A DNA stretch of 64,000 nt from Cunninghamia lanceolata (lineage: Eukaryota; Streptophyta; Pinopsida; Cupressales; Cupressaceae), in the NCBI GenBank assembly GCA_027924645.1, contig BSBN01000297.1, positions 930,001 to 994,000 on the forward strand. The letters run 5' to 3'. Positions within the stretch are counted from its first letter, which is position 1, and each line of letters starts with the position of its first letter. This document shows positions 1-12,435 of this stretch, one piece after another. Below the pieces are notes generated by a model that saw only the letters and a list, made by a program, of their open reading frames with translations, searched no databases and had not been told where the DNA came from. Made by a program: the position numbers and the translations under genes.

Positions 1-599
1 CATAGATATCCCTCTTGGGAAATAATCCTTGAAGGGGATTGGTCTTCATACCCTTCTCATTATGAAAGATCCCATTCAAATCTAAGGGACTTTTGTTATT
101 AAAAGTATTTGGAAGGCTTGGGAAGCCATGAACTCTTAGCTTCTTTAGAATGGCACTAGATTTTGAAATGGTCTTTCTATAAACCAATAGTCTATTTGGT
201 GGCCTGCAATCATTACTTGTTAGGATTGCCCCCTAGGTAGAACCCCTTGTGTCCATGCCATAAGGTTTTGTAAGAAAGGAACTAAGACCCTTGGACATAT
301 TTGTTTTCCAAAACAACTAGGAAATTTTTATCTTGGCCTAAAGCCAAATCTAATTTTTTTTGTCTAACTAGGATCATGAAACTTTCTAGGTGATTATTGA
401 CGTTGTGCCACCATACATTATTTATAAAACTAGGGTTTATTATTTTAAACCATGATGGAAAGATTGGAAATGGTATCCAAACACACCGTTTCATAGCAAC
501 AAACCTTGTAAGGGTTATTTGTGGCTATTGCCTCATTTTCCAATGGTTCCTTCTTTGAACTGATGATGGTTGCTTTAGTCCCCTTTAGCAATTTGGCAG
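1..599. other. Unassigned AT-rich sequence
   Basis: No gene, RNA or clear repeat is recognised. Short open frames exist on both strands but lack any family motif. It may be the upstream part of the diverged repeat that follows. Confidence 0.4.
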
Positions 600-1692
600 T
601 GTAGATTTTGCATTGTTTGGTTGGCCATTCTTGAGCCAAAGCGTGCTCACTTTGCTTGGTGTATTATTTTCCAAGGTATGTCTATTGGTTCCAAGTCAAC
701 CCATATTGGAATTCAGAATCTTAGATGTCCTTTTGGTCACCACCAGGAAACACTTAAGCATCGCTTCTCATTTTGTACAAGGGCTTAGGCAGCTTGGACT
801 TGGATTCATGATTTCTTCAAGTCTTTCTAGCCTAGACCTTTTTCCTGGCATATGGTGTTTTTAAGGGATTGGCCTTGAATCCCTTCCATATTTACACAAA
901 TATAGCATGCTTTCATAGTGGAAATTCTTTTCACCATATGGAAGGACAATAATTCTACTTTATTTTTAGGAAATGTATTTGATTCTAGTTTTTCACTTTA
1001 TTCTAAAATCGTGATTTGTTTAGAGACAATATTCTCATACAGATTTAAGTGCAAGCTAACAAAGTTACACTTGAGGTTGCACATTTGTAGGTACTTCTAG
1101 ATCATTGGGGAAATGCCACTTTCACTATTTCCAGAGTCCCCCTAACTTCTGCCTCCAACAGAGGTCAATGTCTACCTCGTGGGTGTCATAGGGGACACAG
1201 TCAATTTGCTCATTAAGATCAAGATGCTCATTCTTAGGACTCTCAACCTCCTAGACAAAGAGACCATGCTTAGTACGGGTGGCCTCATCCTTCTTGCCAC
1301 TGTTTTGCTTCTCCCCCTATGTTTGGTCATGGGTTTACAGGCTAGCCTGACTTTGGCAATTTTCCCTGACTGGCTCTTGCCATTTCTCCTATTCATGACA
1401 ATCTACATGAGGATGATAAAAATAATAAAGATGTTAATGATAGTAATGATGGTTGGGAGCCTTTTATGGACACCTCAAGCCCCACTAATGTATGGGTAAA
1501 ACCAGATGATTGGGACCCTCCTCCTCACCCCAATGATATAGCTCTTGTCGTGTAGTGGCCTCTTATTATTTTTCTATTTCTATGCCCCATTTGGACTTTA
1601 GGGTGTGATTTTTTCCACCCACCTTTCTTTTGTGAACATGTGTAATATTATTTCATATTTATAAATGATATAGACACTTTCTTATAAAAAAA
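600..1692 (+). repeat. Diverged retroposon-like repeat, copy A
   Basis: This stretch aligns collinearly with 3505-4577, although both copies are heavily diverged. Shared landmarks are a TTGGTTGGCCATTC-like start, CTCACTTTGCTTGGTGT, a segment reading LEVAHL on the plus strand (about 1070-1085), the WEPF codons near 1455-1470, and a GGTGTGA..TTTTCCACCCA block near 1600. Read on the plus strand it resembles a broken coding sequence with an Asp/Asn-rich tail. It ends in an A-rich tail (TTATAAAAAAATT at about 1680-1694), as expected for a non-LTR retroposon 3' end. The family is not identified. Confidence 0.55.
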
Positions 1693-1718
1693 TTGCCCAT
1701 TTTATAAAGGGGAAATTT

Positions 1719-1784
1719 GCACTAGTAAAAGGGGTGATTTGCATTGGTAAAAGGGGTGATTTAAACTAGTAAAAAGGGTGATTC
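1719..1784. repeat. 22-bp tandem repeat, three units
   Basis: Three consecutive 22-bp units begin at 1719, 1741 and 1763. Each ends in the pattern GTAAAAGGGGTGATT. Units 1 and 2 differ at two positions. It lies just downstream of the retroposon-like 3' end. Confidence 0.85.
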
Positions 1785-3504
1785 AGACCAAAAAGGATGA
1801 TCCTAAAATAGTGGGTAGTTGTTGACCATTTACAAAAAAAAATCCTAAACAAAATTTGTTCCCTAGGATCTTCCCTAGATGTCTATCATCTTGGTTTGGT
1901 CAAGTTTATTGTCCTCTTGCACTTTTTATTTCCCATGTGTCATAATTCATGTGGTATGAGGAAACAAGTAGTCTCTTGCAAGAATATGAAGAGATAGTGT
2001 CTCTCCTTACCATTTAATCTCCCAATTAAACTTTCCATATGTTTTGATTGTCATTTCCACATAATCTAGAATGTGTGAATGTGTTTCAGTTTGTATGATA
2101 GGGTAGGATGATGCTAAATCTTACTTTGACTAGCAAATGGTGGTTATTCACATTTGTTCCTTATCTATTTTTGAGAGATGGGGATCATGTTCTAGTACCT
2201 GATCACTATTGCTAGAGGTAACTCTATCTACTCATACAATCATCCCATTGAGGTCATCATGTGATAGGATCTAAGTCTTTTGCATGTGTATTCATGCTTT
2301 ATGCATTGACATCATGCACTAGTATCAGTGTTGTGTTGTTTCATGAAATCTCTAGTGCATAGATATGTATTATGGCACATTGTGTCACAATTGCAAATAA
2401 ACTATTCATTAACCACTAATGTCTTGGGAAAAAGCTTGGGGAAGTACATCAACCTACAAATGAGCACTTCTCAAAAGTGACATTCATCATCACATTCTTG
2501 CTACCCAATACTCTTGAGTATCCTTGAATTATCCATAGGTTCTTTGTCTTAGTCTTGGTCACCTAGTATAACTAATTGATCATATGGTTGACTTTGTTTA
2601 ATTACAAGACATGGTGTAGCCATAAAACACACCTGGTGAAGCTTGACCTTCTAAAGAAAACTATATGTAACTTCTTCTCCCATTTTTCCAAGTTAACTTG
2701 CCTTGAACTAATGAGATTCACTCACAAGATCCTTAATGGGTGGTCCTAAATCCCTAGATTTGGGTCCTTTGAATCTCTATCTAGGACTTTGTGGCTTGCT
2801 CTAGCATGACCTTAAGAAGTTGCTTAGTGTGGGGATTCCTTGAAAGATATTTTCGACATGTGCACAAAGACCTAGTAGCTCAACCCATATAGGGATCTTG
2901 AGTGAGGCCTACTTACAAAATTTAAAATTGTACGTCCAATGAGAGAACACCAAAATGATATTCCACATGAACCAATAGCTGAAGTGACTTAAAATCATGT
3001 GCACTTGTTAGGGGTCTTTGAAATCCTTAGTGAGTTTATGAACCCCATTGAACTTGATGCCATGGGAACCCAAGTATGCTTAACCTAAGTAGTTAGAGAC
3101 TACTCTAAGGGAATACAATCAACATAATATGCAATTAATTATAATTCTCATAGCATAGGCAAAAAAACTCAATAACATATATAGAAAGAGAAATTTCTAC
3201 AAAGGTTTTAGTATTGTTGCCTTGTTGTACAAACCTTAGGTACAAAATTTATATGCTTTGTTTTGTGTCATCTCCTTTACTGCTTAAAGTAGTAATTAGG
3301 GAAGTCAGAGTAAGAGCCATATTTATAGCCTTAATCTACCATAAATCAAGATTAAAAATAAAATTAATGCAAAAACTCATAAATTATCTCGCCTAAAATG
3401 TTAAGCACAAGTCATATCTAACCTCGACCATTAAATTCTCACAAACAATACCAAAGCTTAACGACACATGAGATTTACAATCATTAGCATGTTCTTGGCA
3501 ACAC
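1785..3504. other. Gene-free AT-rich sequence
   Basis: I see no coding region longer than a chance frame, no RNA gene and no terminal repeats. It is probably decayed transposon DNA, but nothing in it proves that. Confidence 0.4.
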
Positions 3505-4577
3505 AAACTCTAGATTCTTTGGTTAGCCATTCTTAAGCCAAATCTTGCTCACTTTGCTTGGTGTGTTCTTTACCAAGGTCTCCCTATTATTTCTAGATTG
3601 ATTCATTTGGAATTGTCAATCTTCATTGTCCTTTTTATGGAGACTAAAACACTCTCAAGCATCTCTTCTAGTTTTGCTTCAAAGCCAAGGATGCTTGGAA
3701 TTAGATTCATTATTTTTTAAAATCCTTTTAGACTTTAGCCTTTTTCCAGGCATATGGTTTTGTTAGAGAATTGGCCCAAAATCCTTGAAAAGTTTTCCTA
3801 AATATGGCAAGCTTTTAAAATGCAAATCCTATTCAATATTTGGAAAGCAAAAATATGCTCTCTTTTCTAGTTCTTTTGCTAATGTTCATTTTCCCATGTA
3901 TATTAAGTCCATGATTTGCTTCTAATGTTCTCATGCAAATATAATTCAAGCTAATAAAGTTGCACTTGAAGTTGCTCATCTATAAGTGCTTCTTAACCAT
4001 CAGGGTGATGCACTTTGTACGGTTGTTAGAGTTCTGTTGATCTCTTCATCCAACAAGGGTCAATCATCTCCTTGAGAGCATCAATGTGGACATAGTCATA
4101 ATGCTTGTGGGCATGACTCTCGTGATTCACATGTTTCTCAACCTACTCAATGTAGAGCTTGGGGTCAAGTGCTCACAGTTGGTCCTAACATTTTCATTCA
4201 CCTTCAATTTCTTCTCATCCTCCTGACAAAGGTGCTCATAGTTGGCTAGATGATAACAAATTTATTTGCCTTACTTTGGGTATTTCTCCTACCAAGAATG
4301 ATACTCAGCTCCTTGATGATGAACATGCTAACGATGGAGGTGCTCTTACAAGTTGGGAGCCTTTTCTAGACAACCAGGACCTTCTTAATGGTTGTGGCAA
4401 GTTGGATGATCATAACTCACTACCTCCTACAACTAGATCCATAATTTTCACAACTTCATAGCTTCACTTTTTATTTTGTTCTCTTCACATATATTATTTA
4501 AGGCTTGAACTTACATAAACTATAAGGTGTGACATTTTCCACCCATTTTTTCTATAAATATAGTGTATTATTAACTT
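3505..4577 (+). repeat. Diverged retroposon-like repeat, copy B
   Basis: Second copy of the repeat at 600-1692 in the same orientation. It keeps the CTCACTTTGCTTGGTGTG landmark near 3550, a readable VALEVAHL segment near 3960-3985, WEPF near 4356-4370, and the GTGTGACATTTTCCACCCA block at about 4529. It then ends in an AT-rich tail of AATA-type repeats (about 4578-4630). The two copies differ by many indels, so the insertions are old. Confidence 0.55.
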
Positions 4578-4669
4578 TCTTCAAAATAATATAAATAATA
4601 AATATAATATAAATAATAAATATTATTAACCTTCAACAAAGAAATCTAACTACTACTAATTCATGATTT

Positions 4670-5570
4670 AAGAAAAGCAAAGGAATCCATTAACATTATA
4701 ATAATTTGGAGACAAGATGTATACATCCTCTAATGGAATCTCCGAATGAGGCTCCTGCTATCTTTAACATTGTCAGCATCTCACTCATAATACAAAATCG
4801 CATATTTTAAATTCTAACTAGACAAACCTCAACTAACACTCAAATATGATAACTTAAGAAATACATAATAAGATTGCAACAAGCTATAAATAATCAAGAT
4901 TAGTCCTTAATATATGTATGTATGTCGGAGTTACTTGGGTTTTAACTGACTTTGGTCGCACGGATTAAAAAATTATTTAGTTTGAAAATAAATAAATAAA
5001 AATAAACTTTAGTAATGAACTTGGTAATTCAATTGTTTCCCTGTTTTGTCGTATGTAGTGAAAGAATGTATTATAAAGATGCGAATGTCTTAGGTCACAC
5101 ATGATCGTACAATGCGATTGCTTAACTCCTCCTTTAGGGGAATGTTTTTTCATCACTTTTTATTGATTGATTATGGATTTGGGAAGATGCATGTTGATGT
5201 TTTTCAAAATAGAGAAAACTTATTGTTAATAATATTGTATTTTTTTGTTTGGTATTTTTTATAATGATTGTAATCTTTGAAATCAAGTTTGTTTTTCGAA
5301 GTTCAAATAATTTGATTTGTTGTTTGAGTGCACTCATAATAATAATTATTTGATAAGGGTTGAGGGATAGTTGTTTTTTGTTAAATTTGTTTGGGGTGTG
5401 ATTTCAACCTATTTTTTATCGTGTTGGTTAAAGCATTTAACAAGATTTGATTTGTGAGTTTTTTGTGAGTCAAGCAACTTCACCAATAGACCAAGGTAAA
5501 GGTTAAGGATTATGGCATATCTACTCTACCAAATTTGCCTAGGACATGGACTTAACCTCATCCCTTATAA
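4670..5570. repeat. Dispersed repeat R1, copy 1
   Basis: About 900 bp that recurs in the same orientation at 49485-50365. Shared landmarks are the AAGAAAAGCAAA start, GTCGGAGTTACTTGGGTT (4924 and 49727), GGTCGCACGGATTAAAAA, TTGTTTCC.TGTTTTGTCGTATG and TGGATTTGGGAAGATGCATG. Coding capacity is not evident. Class unknown. Confidence 0.75.
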
Positions 5571-6439
5571 TGTTGAGCTAATGCATTTAGCAAGACTTGA
5601 TCCCTCGTAGAACTCTTTATGAACCAAACAACTTCATCAATAAACCAAGAGCTACTTACAATTTGTAATTTTTTTCCAAACAATTAGCATTTCTTCTATG
5701 CTACACCCCTAATCCTATAGTGTGTATAGGGTTATGAGTAGTCAGCTTGTGGCTCCCTTAACTCTTATTTAAGTTATATAATCATTAATATAGTCTTATA
5801 TAGGTAGTTAGGTTGGTTTGGATAGCATCCATGGCATAAGTATGGTATATATAGGAGGTAGAGGTTAGTTATTATCATCATATTGAGTATTGTGTTATTA
5901 TTGAAGACTATTGGACGTATCCCCTCAAAGTGGATTAGGAGGTTGCCTCCTCAAAGTGGCATTCTATTATAAAATATTTGCAACATATTTCCTATTATAT
6001 TCTTCTATTGTGCAAGTTGTTTCATTACATTCTATATGGTCACACAATTTGCATCTATAACTATAAAGGTATGCACATCTACATTATTTAACAAATATTC
6101 TTTGAAAGATATGCATATTTATTTCAAAGTTTATTTGACATTTTTTATGTTTTTATTTTAATTTAAAGCTTATAATTGTCATTGAATTTAATCATGCAAT
6201 TTACACTTTTAAAATAATAAAATTTATTAGAATTTTTTTTAATGTGGTCATGGATGGAGACTCTAATGAAAGGCTATTCAACCATGCAACCTTAACACAA
6301 TCATATATGTGCTCAACAATTTGAATTGTATCAATAGTTTTTGCTACTAGTTGTTACAATCAAAATAGATCTCAGTCTTAGGTTACAAATAAAAATTCAA
6401 GAACTTAACATGAGTGTAGCCTCAAACACTGGCATCTTC
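5571..6439. other. Gene-free stretch with a local duplication
   Basis: The sequence at about 5577-5650 (gcatttagcaagacttg...caacttcatcaataaaccaag) is a diverged copy of about 5430-5505 (gcatttaacaagatttg...caacttcaccaatagaccaag). This indicates a local duplication about 147 bp apart. Nothing else is recognised. Confidence 0.5.
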
Positions 6440-7060
6440 AAGTTGATCTCGCTATCTTACCTCTACTCTACTCTACTAGACACTACTTGGTCCTCAAATA
6501 TCTTATTGCCCTCTGTTATCATTCCTCAAATGACTTAGACCTCCTTTTATAGTGAATAGTTTATGTAGAAGATTCTGGGCTAACCCTGAACAAGAATTGT
6601 TATTCCAAACTTATTATGGCTCTAGATATGACCTACCATGATACCAATAAAGCCTCCCAAATCATTATCCTTTAGTGCAAGGCTCTAACTCTCGGTGCAT
6701 GTCTCATAGACCTCCCTGAGTTAATATGGCAAGCTACCTCATAAAGTAAACATGAAATATAAAATGAAAGTGTGGATATGCTCGTAATGCTTTCCTAATT
6801 CTCTAGACAAAATCTTATGATGATTTAAAACAAATGTGCTACTATACAAATGATTTTTCCTACTAGATTGAGTGCTCAACTGATGACTCTACCTAGAAAA
6901 TCCAACTACAACAACCAAAATGATTGGAAAAGAATAAGAGAATTATAAAGCACAAACAAACTAAAAGGAAATATTTTTGTTGATGTAAGATTACTTATTG
7001 ACATGGCATGCTCTTGCATCAAACACCTTGGGTAGGTGATTTATGAGCTTAATGCTCACA
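6440..7060. repeat. Dispersed repeat R2, copy 1
   Basis: About 600 bp that recurs in the same orientation at 46345-46850. Shared landmarks include CCCTCTGTTATCATTCCTCA, TTAGACCTCCTTTTATAGT, GAACAAGAATT.TTATTC and GGAAATATTTTTG. No coding frame is conserved between copies. The order of R1 and R2 is reversed between the two places, so they are separate repeats and not one segmental duplication. Confidence 0.7.
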
Positions 7061-8260
7061 AATAAGTGTTGAGTCATAGAACCACTCTTTAGGTGGTAAA
7101 CCAAACATATCATACCCTCAACACATGAGTACACTTCTAGAATCAACTCTATTATGCTTCTTTCACTTCTACCAATCCAAAAACTAAGAACTAGGACACG
7201 CATGCACCATTTGTCTCCTCCAAACATATTCCCTTCTATACTTATATATAGATCTCTCTTCAACTCCATCACTTATATCATCATTTGTACTTGTTCTTCC
7301 ATGTTGTATTGAACTTAACTTGGATTTTATTCTTTAAACATTACCATTTGCTCCCTTATTTCTGTCATCTTCATTATAATAATCAAATATAAAATATCTA
7401 TCACTACCATCCCTTTTCTCCAAATATATTTCCATATCATCTTCCATCTCACCTTCTTGGAGTATAACTTCATCCACCAATTTTGTGAATTTCAATCCTT
7501 ACTTCACTCAGTATACACTATTCTAGATTTTGTTATGAAATTCCTTCTATGTTCTACATCTCTTTTCTTCTAATTTCACTAACACACTCTATGTACTTTT
7601 CTCCAATCTCATATTTTTAACTAACTCAATCTTCCCAAGCTTCCTTTATCTCTCTAATAATCTACCACAATAGTTTCATTTTCTTCTAACTCCTCCCTAC
7701 CTTCACCATTTCTCCATTTTCATCCTTTACAACATCCATTTATTTACACTTCCTTGCTTCTTATCCTAAATACTACTCCATAAGCCATTTTTCTACTACT
7801 ACTTTTGCCTCATAACAAAATACACTACCAATTCTCAACATTATCCAAATCTACATTAATCACGTGTCTACCAACTATAACTAAATTCCATTACTATCCA
7901 TCCTTTTGTTATCATTTTATTGAGAGTTCACAAGCATCCTATATTCTATTGCTTTACATCTATCACAAAGATTCATGTCTTCCTTACCTTTATCTCCATC
8001 CTCTTCATCATTGTAGTATGAAATAATACCTTTTCTACTTTCCTTTCTTGACTTTTATCACTTCTTCCACTTATTCTTTGAAATCTACTTTCTTCAATTC
8101 TTCATTTGTCCTCACACAACTGTCATCCACACTCTACTCTACTACAACATTTCATGTAATGTTCTACTTCACAATCACTAGTAAATTTATGCCTTGCCTC
8201 CTCATTCTTTCTTCTTCTTGTGTATTTACCTTCTCTTAATGTAAAACTAAAAATTTGTGA
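7061..8260 (-). other. Pyrimidine-rich degenerate stretch
   Basis: The plus strand is dominated by C and T (many CTTC, TCTT and CCTT runs), so the minus strand reads as a Lys/Glu-rich but frequently interrupted frame. The composition matches 11753-14580 and 41550-42300. It is most simply a decayed coding segment of a retroelement on the minus strand; I recognise no domain. Confidence 0.4.
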
Positions 8261-9898
8261 AGAGTAGAATGAAAGAAGATGTTCCCTTCTTTTCTCTTTT
8301 TTTCTAGTTAGATAAGATTGAACAAAAAATTATTTTGGGGGGCTTTTTATGCTTTAATGAATTTCACTCTACTACTATAAATAGAAATATAAAATAAAAC
8401 CTTATCTAGATACTTTTCTCCTTTCCTACTTAAGCTAGGTGAAAAGAGAAAGAGAGTTGGGTTAGAAAATTATAAATTATAAAAAATATACTTGCTCGAA
8501 TGATAAATAGAATACAAAACTAGAAAGTACAACAAGTAAAGAACCTAGTTTTAGAAAATGAAGATGACTGCCAACGATGTTGTCATGATGTATGAGCATT
8601 CACATGATGTGCTATCATCCAAGTCAAGTGTTTTCATCCAAGTCTCATGCTTTCATCCTATAAAGCTACAAAATTCAAGTATATTCCAAGATTTAAATTT
8701 TTTTTCATTTAAATAGAAAAGGACAAGGAAAACACCCAGTAGCAACAAAGAAAACACTATATATCACACAATTGACAAAAATGTAACTAAATCTATTTAA
8801 ATGAAGTGAAATCACAAAATGACAAGAGGCAAGATAATGAGAAAACCTTCGTGTGTTTGTATGACTAAAAACCTATAGCTTTGGACACAAAAGAAGGTTT
8901 GGACTACTTGGAAGCTTGCCACAAATGATAAATTCCTAGTTTATCCTTTTGAATTTCATGGGTAGTCAATGATAAAATGGAAGTAGAAAAAGTGTGTGCT
9001 CTAGCCTAAGTGTGTCCAAAACTAGAGAAACAAATGGAAAATGCTATGAATATTACTCTTATGTCTACAAGTAGCAATAAACTAGTGCGTATTAGTGTCA
9101 AAAGGAAGCGAGAAAGCAAAAAAGTGCCAACAACATCAATGGTTTCACAAATGCTATTGAAAATGGAATAAAATGAAAAGTCTTGAACACAATCACCTCA
9201 CACAAGGAATATAATTGAAAACCTATAATACACCACAAGGAAGATGTCCTCTAATATGCAAGATCCAAGGAAACCCATGTTGGATTGCATAATTCTCAAT
9301 AACCTTTGAAATGTCAATAAATTGTTGGTAATAAATCACATGAGAGCTTGAAAACCAAAGAGATTGAAAGAGACAATCAAGAGAGCTTGGTAATTTTAAA
9401 AAAGTGTAAGTGATGGATTCAAAAATGGATCCAAGTGGGAAGATGAAGAGGAAAGGAATTAAAATTGGCCATTGGTATTCAACTCAAGTCAGCTACAGAG
9501 TTTGATCATCAAAAGAAAGGTGGCAAGACTCATAGAAAATGGCTATTCTATGACTGAAATATAAGTGGATGCTAGAATGTTGCACAAATGTTCACATGTC
9601 ACACTAGCATCCAGGTACAACATGTCATCCAGATGCTTGACACACTACCACAACATGAGTTAAATCTAAAAGTAGCACTAGTTAACACAAAAAATTGTAA
9701 AATACTTGAAAACACAAAACATGAGTTGGCACCATGGGTGGTAAAAGGCTAAGGCAAGGTCAAATGAACCTAAAAACACACTAGGGTTTAGAAAAACTAA
9801 ATCAAGTAGAAAACATAACATGAAACTATAAGGGTGCGCAATCTTTGACATTACACTTAATAATGTCCCAACTCTCCATTTTGTCATCTAAATTTTGT
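8261..9898. other. Gene-free A-rich sequence
   Basis: No gene, RNA or terminal repeat is recognised. A short motif, catcca(a/g)gt or catccaga, recurs near 8625-8660 and 9605-9640. Confidence 0.4.
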
Positions 9899-9920
9899 CA
9901 TTTATTTATTTATTTATTTT
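9899..9920 (-). repeat. (AAAT)n tail of the LINE
   Basis: Five tandem TTTA units on the plus strand read as AAAT repeats on the LINE strand. They mark the 3' terminus of the retroposed copy. Confidence 0.75.
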
Positions 9921-10339
9921 AACAAAAGTGGCAAACCACTATAATATATTATATTTATAAATAAAAAGTTACAAAATCCTAGTTCAGGGAGCATACTAGC
10001 AGGAAAGAACCAGGAAGAAAACCTTCGGTTATAGCTCGTTGATCACAATTATCCATATAGGATTTACAACAACAAAACTGGGAGATATTAGACCAATACA
10101 AAAGGGAATTACAATCCTGACAATTTACCAGAGCAAAATCATCTCCCACTAACACTTTACAAAAAAAGGCAGGAATTGAAAAACCCAACAACCAGATAAC
10201 AACTGATGAAGAGCAGTATAACCTTTTGACTATGCACAACTGAACTATACAGGCCCTTGTATAATCGGGCTTACAAGAAGTGATATCATAACTAGTAAAA
10301 TAAAGAAAAGCAAATGAACAATTTAACCAGCAGTTGTAT

Positions 10340-11060
10340 CATTCAAATCTTGCAACAAAAAATTGCCCTCGGCTGCATCCGGATCTACTGGTGACCCAGG
10401 AGGAGGAGAAATCTGAGGATGGAACTAAACTAGATACAACAAGGCATGAAATTTCTCTTCCACCCAATTCACCAGTGATTCCCCCAACTCAATCCTATGA
10501 GCGTGAAGAGAGATGTTCAAAAGATCCTCATTCTTAAGCCGTATAGCCAAACCAAAGGCATTGTAAGTGCAATTATGAGCAGGGGAATGAAGAATGTTAC
10601 ATTTAGTAAACAATCCCCCAATTAATGCACCAGACTTAAACAAGTCATAGTTCTGGAAAGCTTCAAGCAACAACTCCTCTGAATATAGAAAACGATGAGC
10701 AAACTTGATTATTAATTATCTTACCAGCGAGGAATCTTGAACCAAGTCCATCACATTGGAAGCAAACATTGACAAAATTTGAGAAGGGTAGAGAGATCGT
10801 GCACGGGAGTCCAATAAATCTTTCCCCACCACCTCACGGACTGCATCTTCAATATCTTAGTTTTCAATTGCAAACGTAGAGGCTAAACCTCCTACATTCA
10901 CATTCCCAAAGAAGGTTGTCTCCCATTTCTGCATAGGGAAGTGAAGTCTGTGATTCAACTGTATCTCCATCTTGCACTCGTTAACAAAGAATGAATGAAA
11001 TAGGGAAGGATTATGGTTAAATAATCTCGAAGGGATCGAATAATTAAGACTCAACATCAT
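10340..11060 (-). pseudogene. Post-RNase H region of the LINE, decayed
   Basis: One minus-strand frame stays readable from 11060 to about 10340 with only a few stops. Segments include LHFPMQKWETTFFGNVNVGG, EDAVREVVGKDLLDSRAR and LAIRLKNEDLLNISLHAH. It follows the RNase H domain on the same strand. It may be the long C-terminal extension or 3' untranslated region of the element, or a captured host fragment. I cannot assign a function, and the stops show that it is not intact. Confidence 0.45.
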
Positions 11061-11290
11061 TTCTAGATCACTTAAATGATGTCATGTTACGAGAAACCTC
11101 CATAAACTGATAGGAAGTACTAAGACATAGGATTTAGTGCAGATTTCCCTGCTATGGAAGGAGATCACAAAGCAGATCTCATCATGAAATAGTTAATACG
11201 CATGAATTGCCTGCATAAAATAGAGTAAGGATAGAAAAAGAATATATTAAAGCATATAAGTCACACATGCATTTAAACCACACATGTGCT

Positions 11291-11752
11291 CTATTCTTTT
11301 TCAACTATGCTTTGAATATTGGGAAAACCTCCAATATTTCCGCTATCCAAAATCAAATGATCTTCCTCCAAATCAAAGGCTAAATTGGCTAAAGCATCTG
11401 CCAAAAGATTACCTTCTCTATAGCAATGCGAAATAACAAATTTATCCAAAGTTTACAACAAGTCCCGTGCTTCTTGAAGAAAATAATTTATCTTCCAGTT
11501 TGAAGCAACATTTTTCCTTAAAGCATTTATAATTACCAAAGAGTCCCCTTCTATATGTAGATCAACAATATTCACCTGCTTTACAAGCTTCAAGCCTTCG
11601 ACCAAAGCCAAAATTTCTGTATGATTATTTGTGGTCTCTAGAATTTTATTAGAAAAAGCCACCAGTAGCTCACTCGAATCACTTCTTAATGCTCCCCCAA
11701 TCGAGGCAGGGCATGGGTTACCACGCGAAGCACCATCATTTATTACTAACTA
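11291..11752 (-). pseudogene. LINE RNase H domain fragment
   Basis: The minus strand reads an RNase H type I fold in one frame. The start is INDGASRGNPCPASIGGAL (first catalytic Asp in NDGASRGNP), followed by NNHTEILALVEGLKL (catalytic Glu), LHIEGDSLVIINAL (second Asp) and HCYREGNLLADALANLA (His and last Asp), ending at a TAG at 11291-11293. RNase H removes the RNA strand during reverse transcription. A TAA at 11453-11455 interrupts the frame between the second and last motifs, so this copy is inactive. The upstream RT is missing. Confidence 0.8.
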
Positions 11753-12422
11753 AATCTTCATTATTTTATCATCTATAATATCCAATTTATTTCCTTCCAA
11801 TTCTTCATATATCCATTCATGTTTATCTTCATGTGTACTCTTTTCAATCCATTTGCATTATATCTACATCTTCTTTCACAAACAACTATACTAAAAATTT
11901 CAACTCCATGCTTCATATTAACTTTGGATGTTGGATATCCTACCTTTATTATGTCTTTTTCAATTCTTTGTTCTCTAATATCTATATTTTCTATGGTATG
12001 TAACTCTTGGCTTTTTGGACTAATTTTCCTTTTGACTACAACTCCTCACACCAACTTCAATTACTATTACTCTTATGTTAATTTATCCTTCTATATGTTA
12101 CCACTCCATGCCACTCATCCAATCTTCACTATTTCTTTTTCTTTTAATTGAGGATTCTTCATCACCTTTAATTTCTTTGATCTTGTCTTCATGTAAATAT
12201 AATGGCCCAATACTCCTCTATTTCAAACTTGAAATAAATATCACCTTTCATTTTGTCTTTCTAGCTTTATACTTTTTTCCTTTGATACTATGGTATATAC
12301 TATCACCTACCTTCTCTCCCAAACCATATCTACCTTTCCTTCATCTAATTCTTAAGTTAAGGGAGAATCTTATGTTATTCAACTATAACTCTATATCACC
12401 ATCTCTCTAATTACCAATTTCT

Positions 12423-12435
12423 ATTAAAATATGTT
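12423..12435. repeat. Target-site duplication, left copy
   Basis: ATTAAAATATGTT, identical to 13296-13308. A perfect 13-bp match flanking an A-tailed insertion is the signature of target-primed reverse transcription. Confidence 0.85.

Larger units (their letters stand above)
9899..11752 (-). mobile_element. 5'-truncated LINE with RNase H, minus strand
   Basis: The minus strand carries an RNase H domain (11291-11752), then a further open-frame segment (10340-11060), and ends at lower coordinates in an (AAAT)n tail (9899-9920). This order, with RNase H at the C-terminal side of the RT and an A-rich 3' tail, is typical of plant L1-type LINEs. The RT and endonuclease parts are absent, because the sequence changes to pyrimidine-rich DNA at about 11760. 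CTAAAT(C/T)TT..CATT occurs near both ends (about 9888 and 11750) and may be a decayed target duplication, but this is weak. Confidence 0.7.

Noticed and set aside
7805..8239. Plus-strand ORFs in pyrimidine-rich DNA (also 11819-14541 and 41918-42199)
   Set aside because: Phe/Ser/Leu-rich hydrophobic frames arise from C+T-rich sequence and carry no domain or conserved start.
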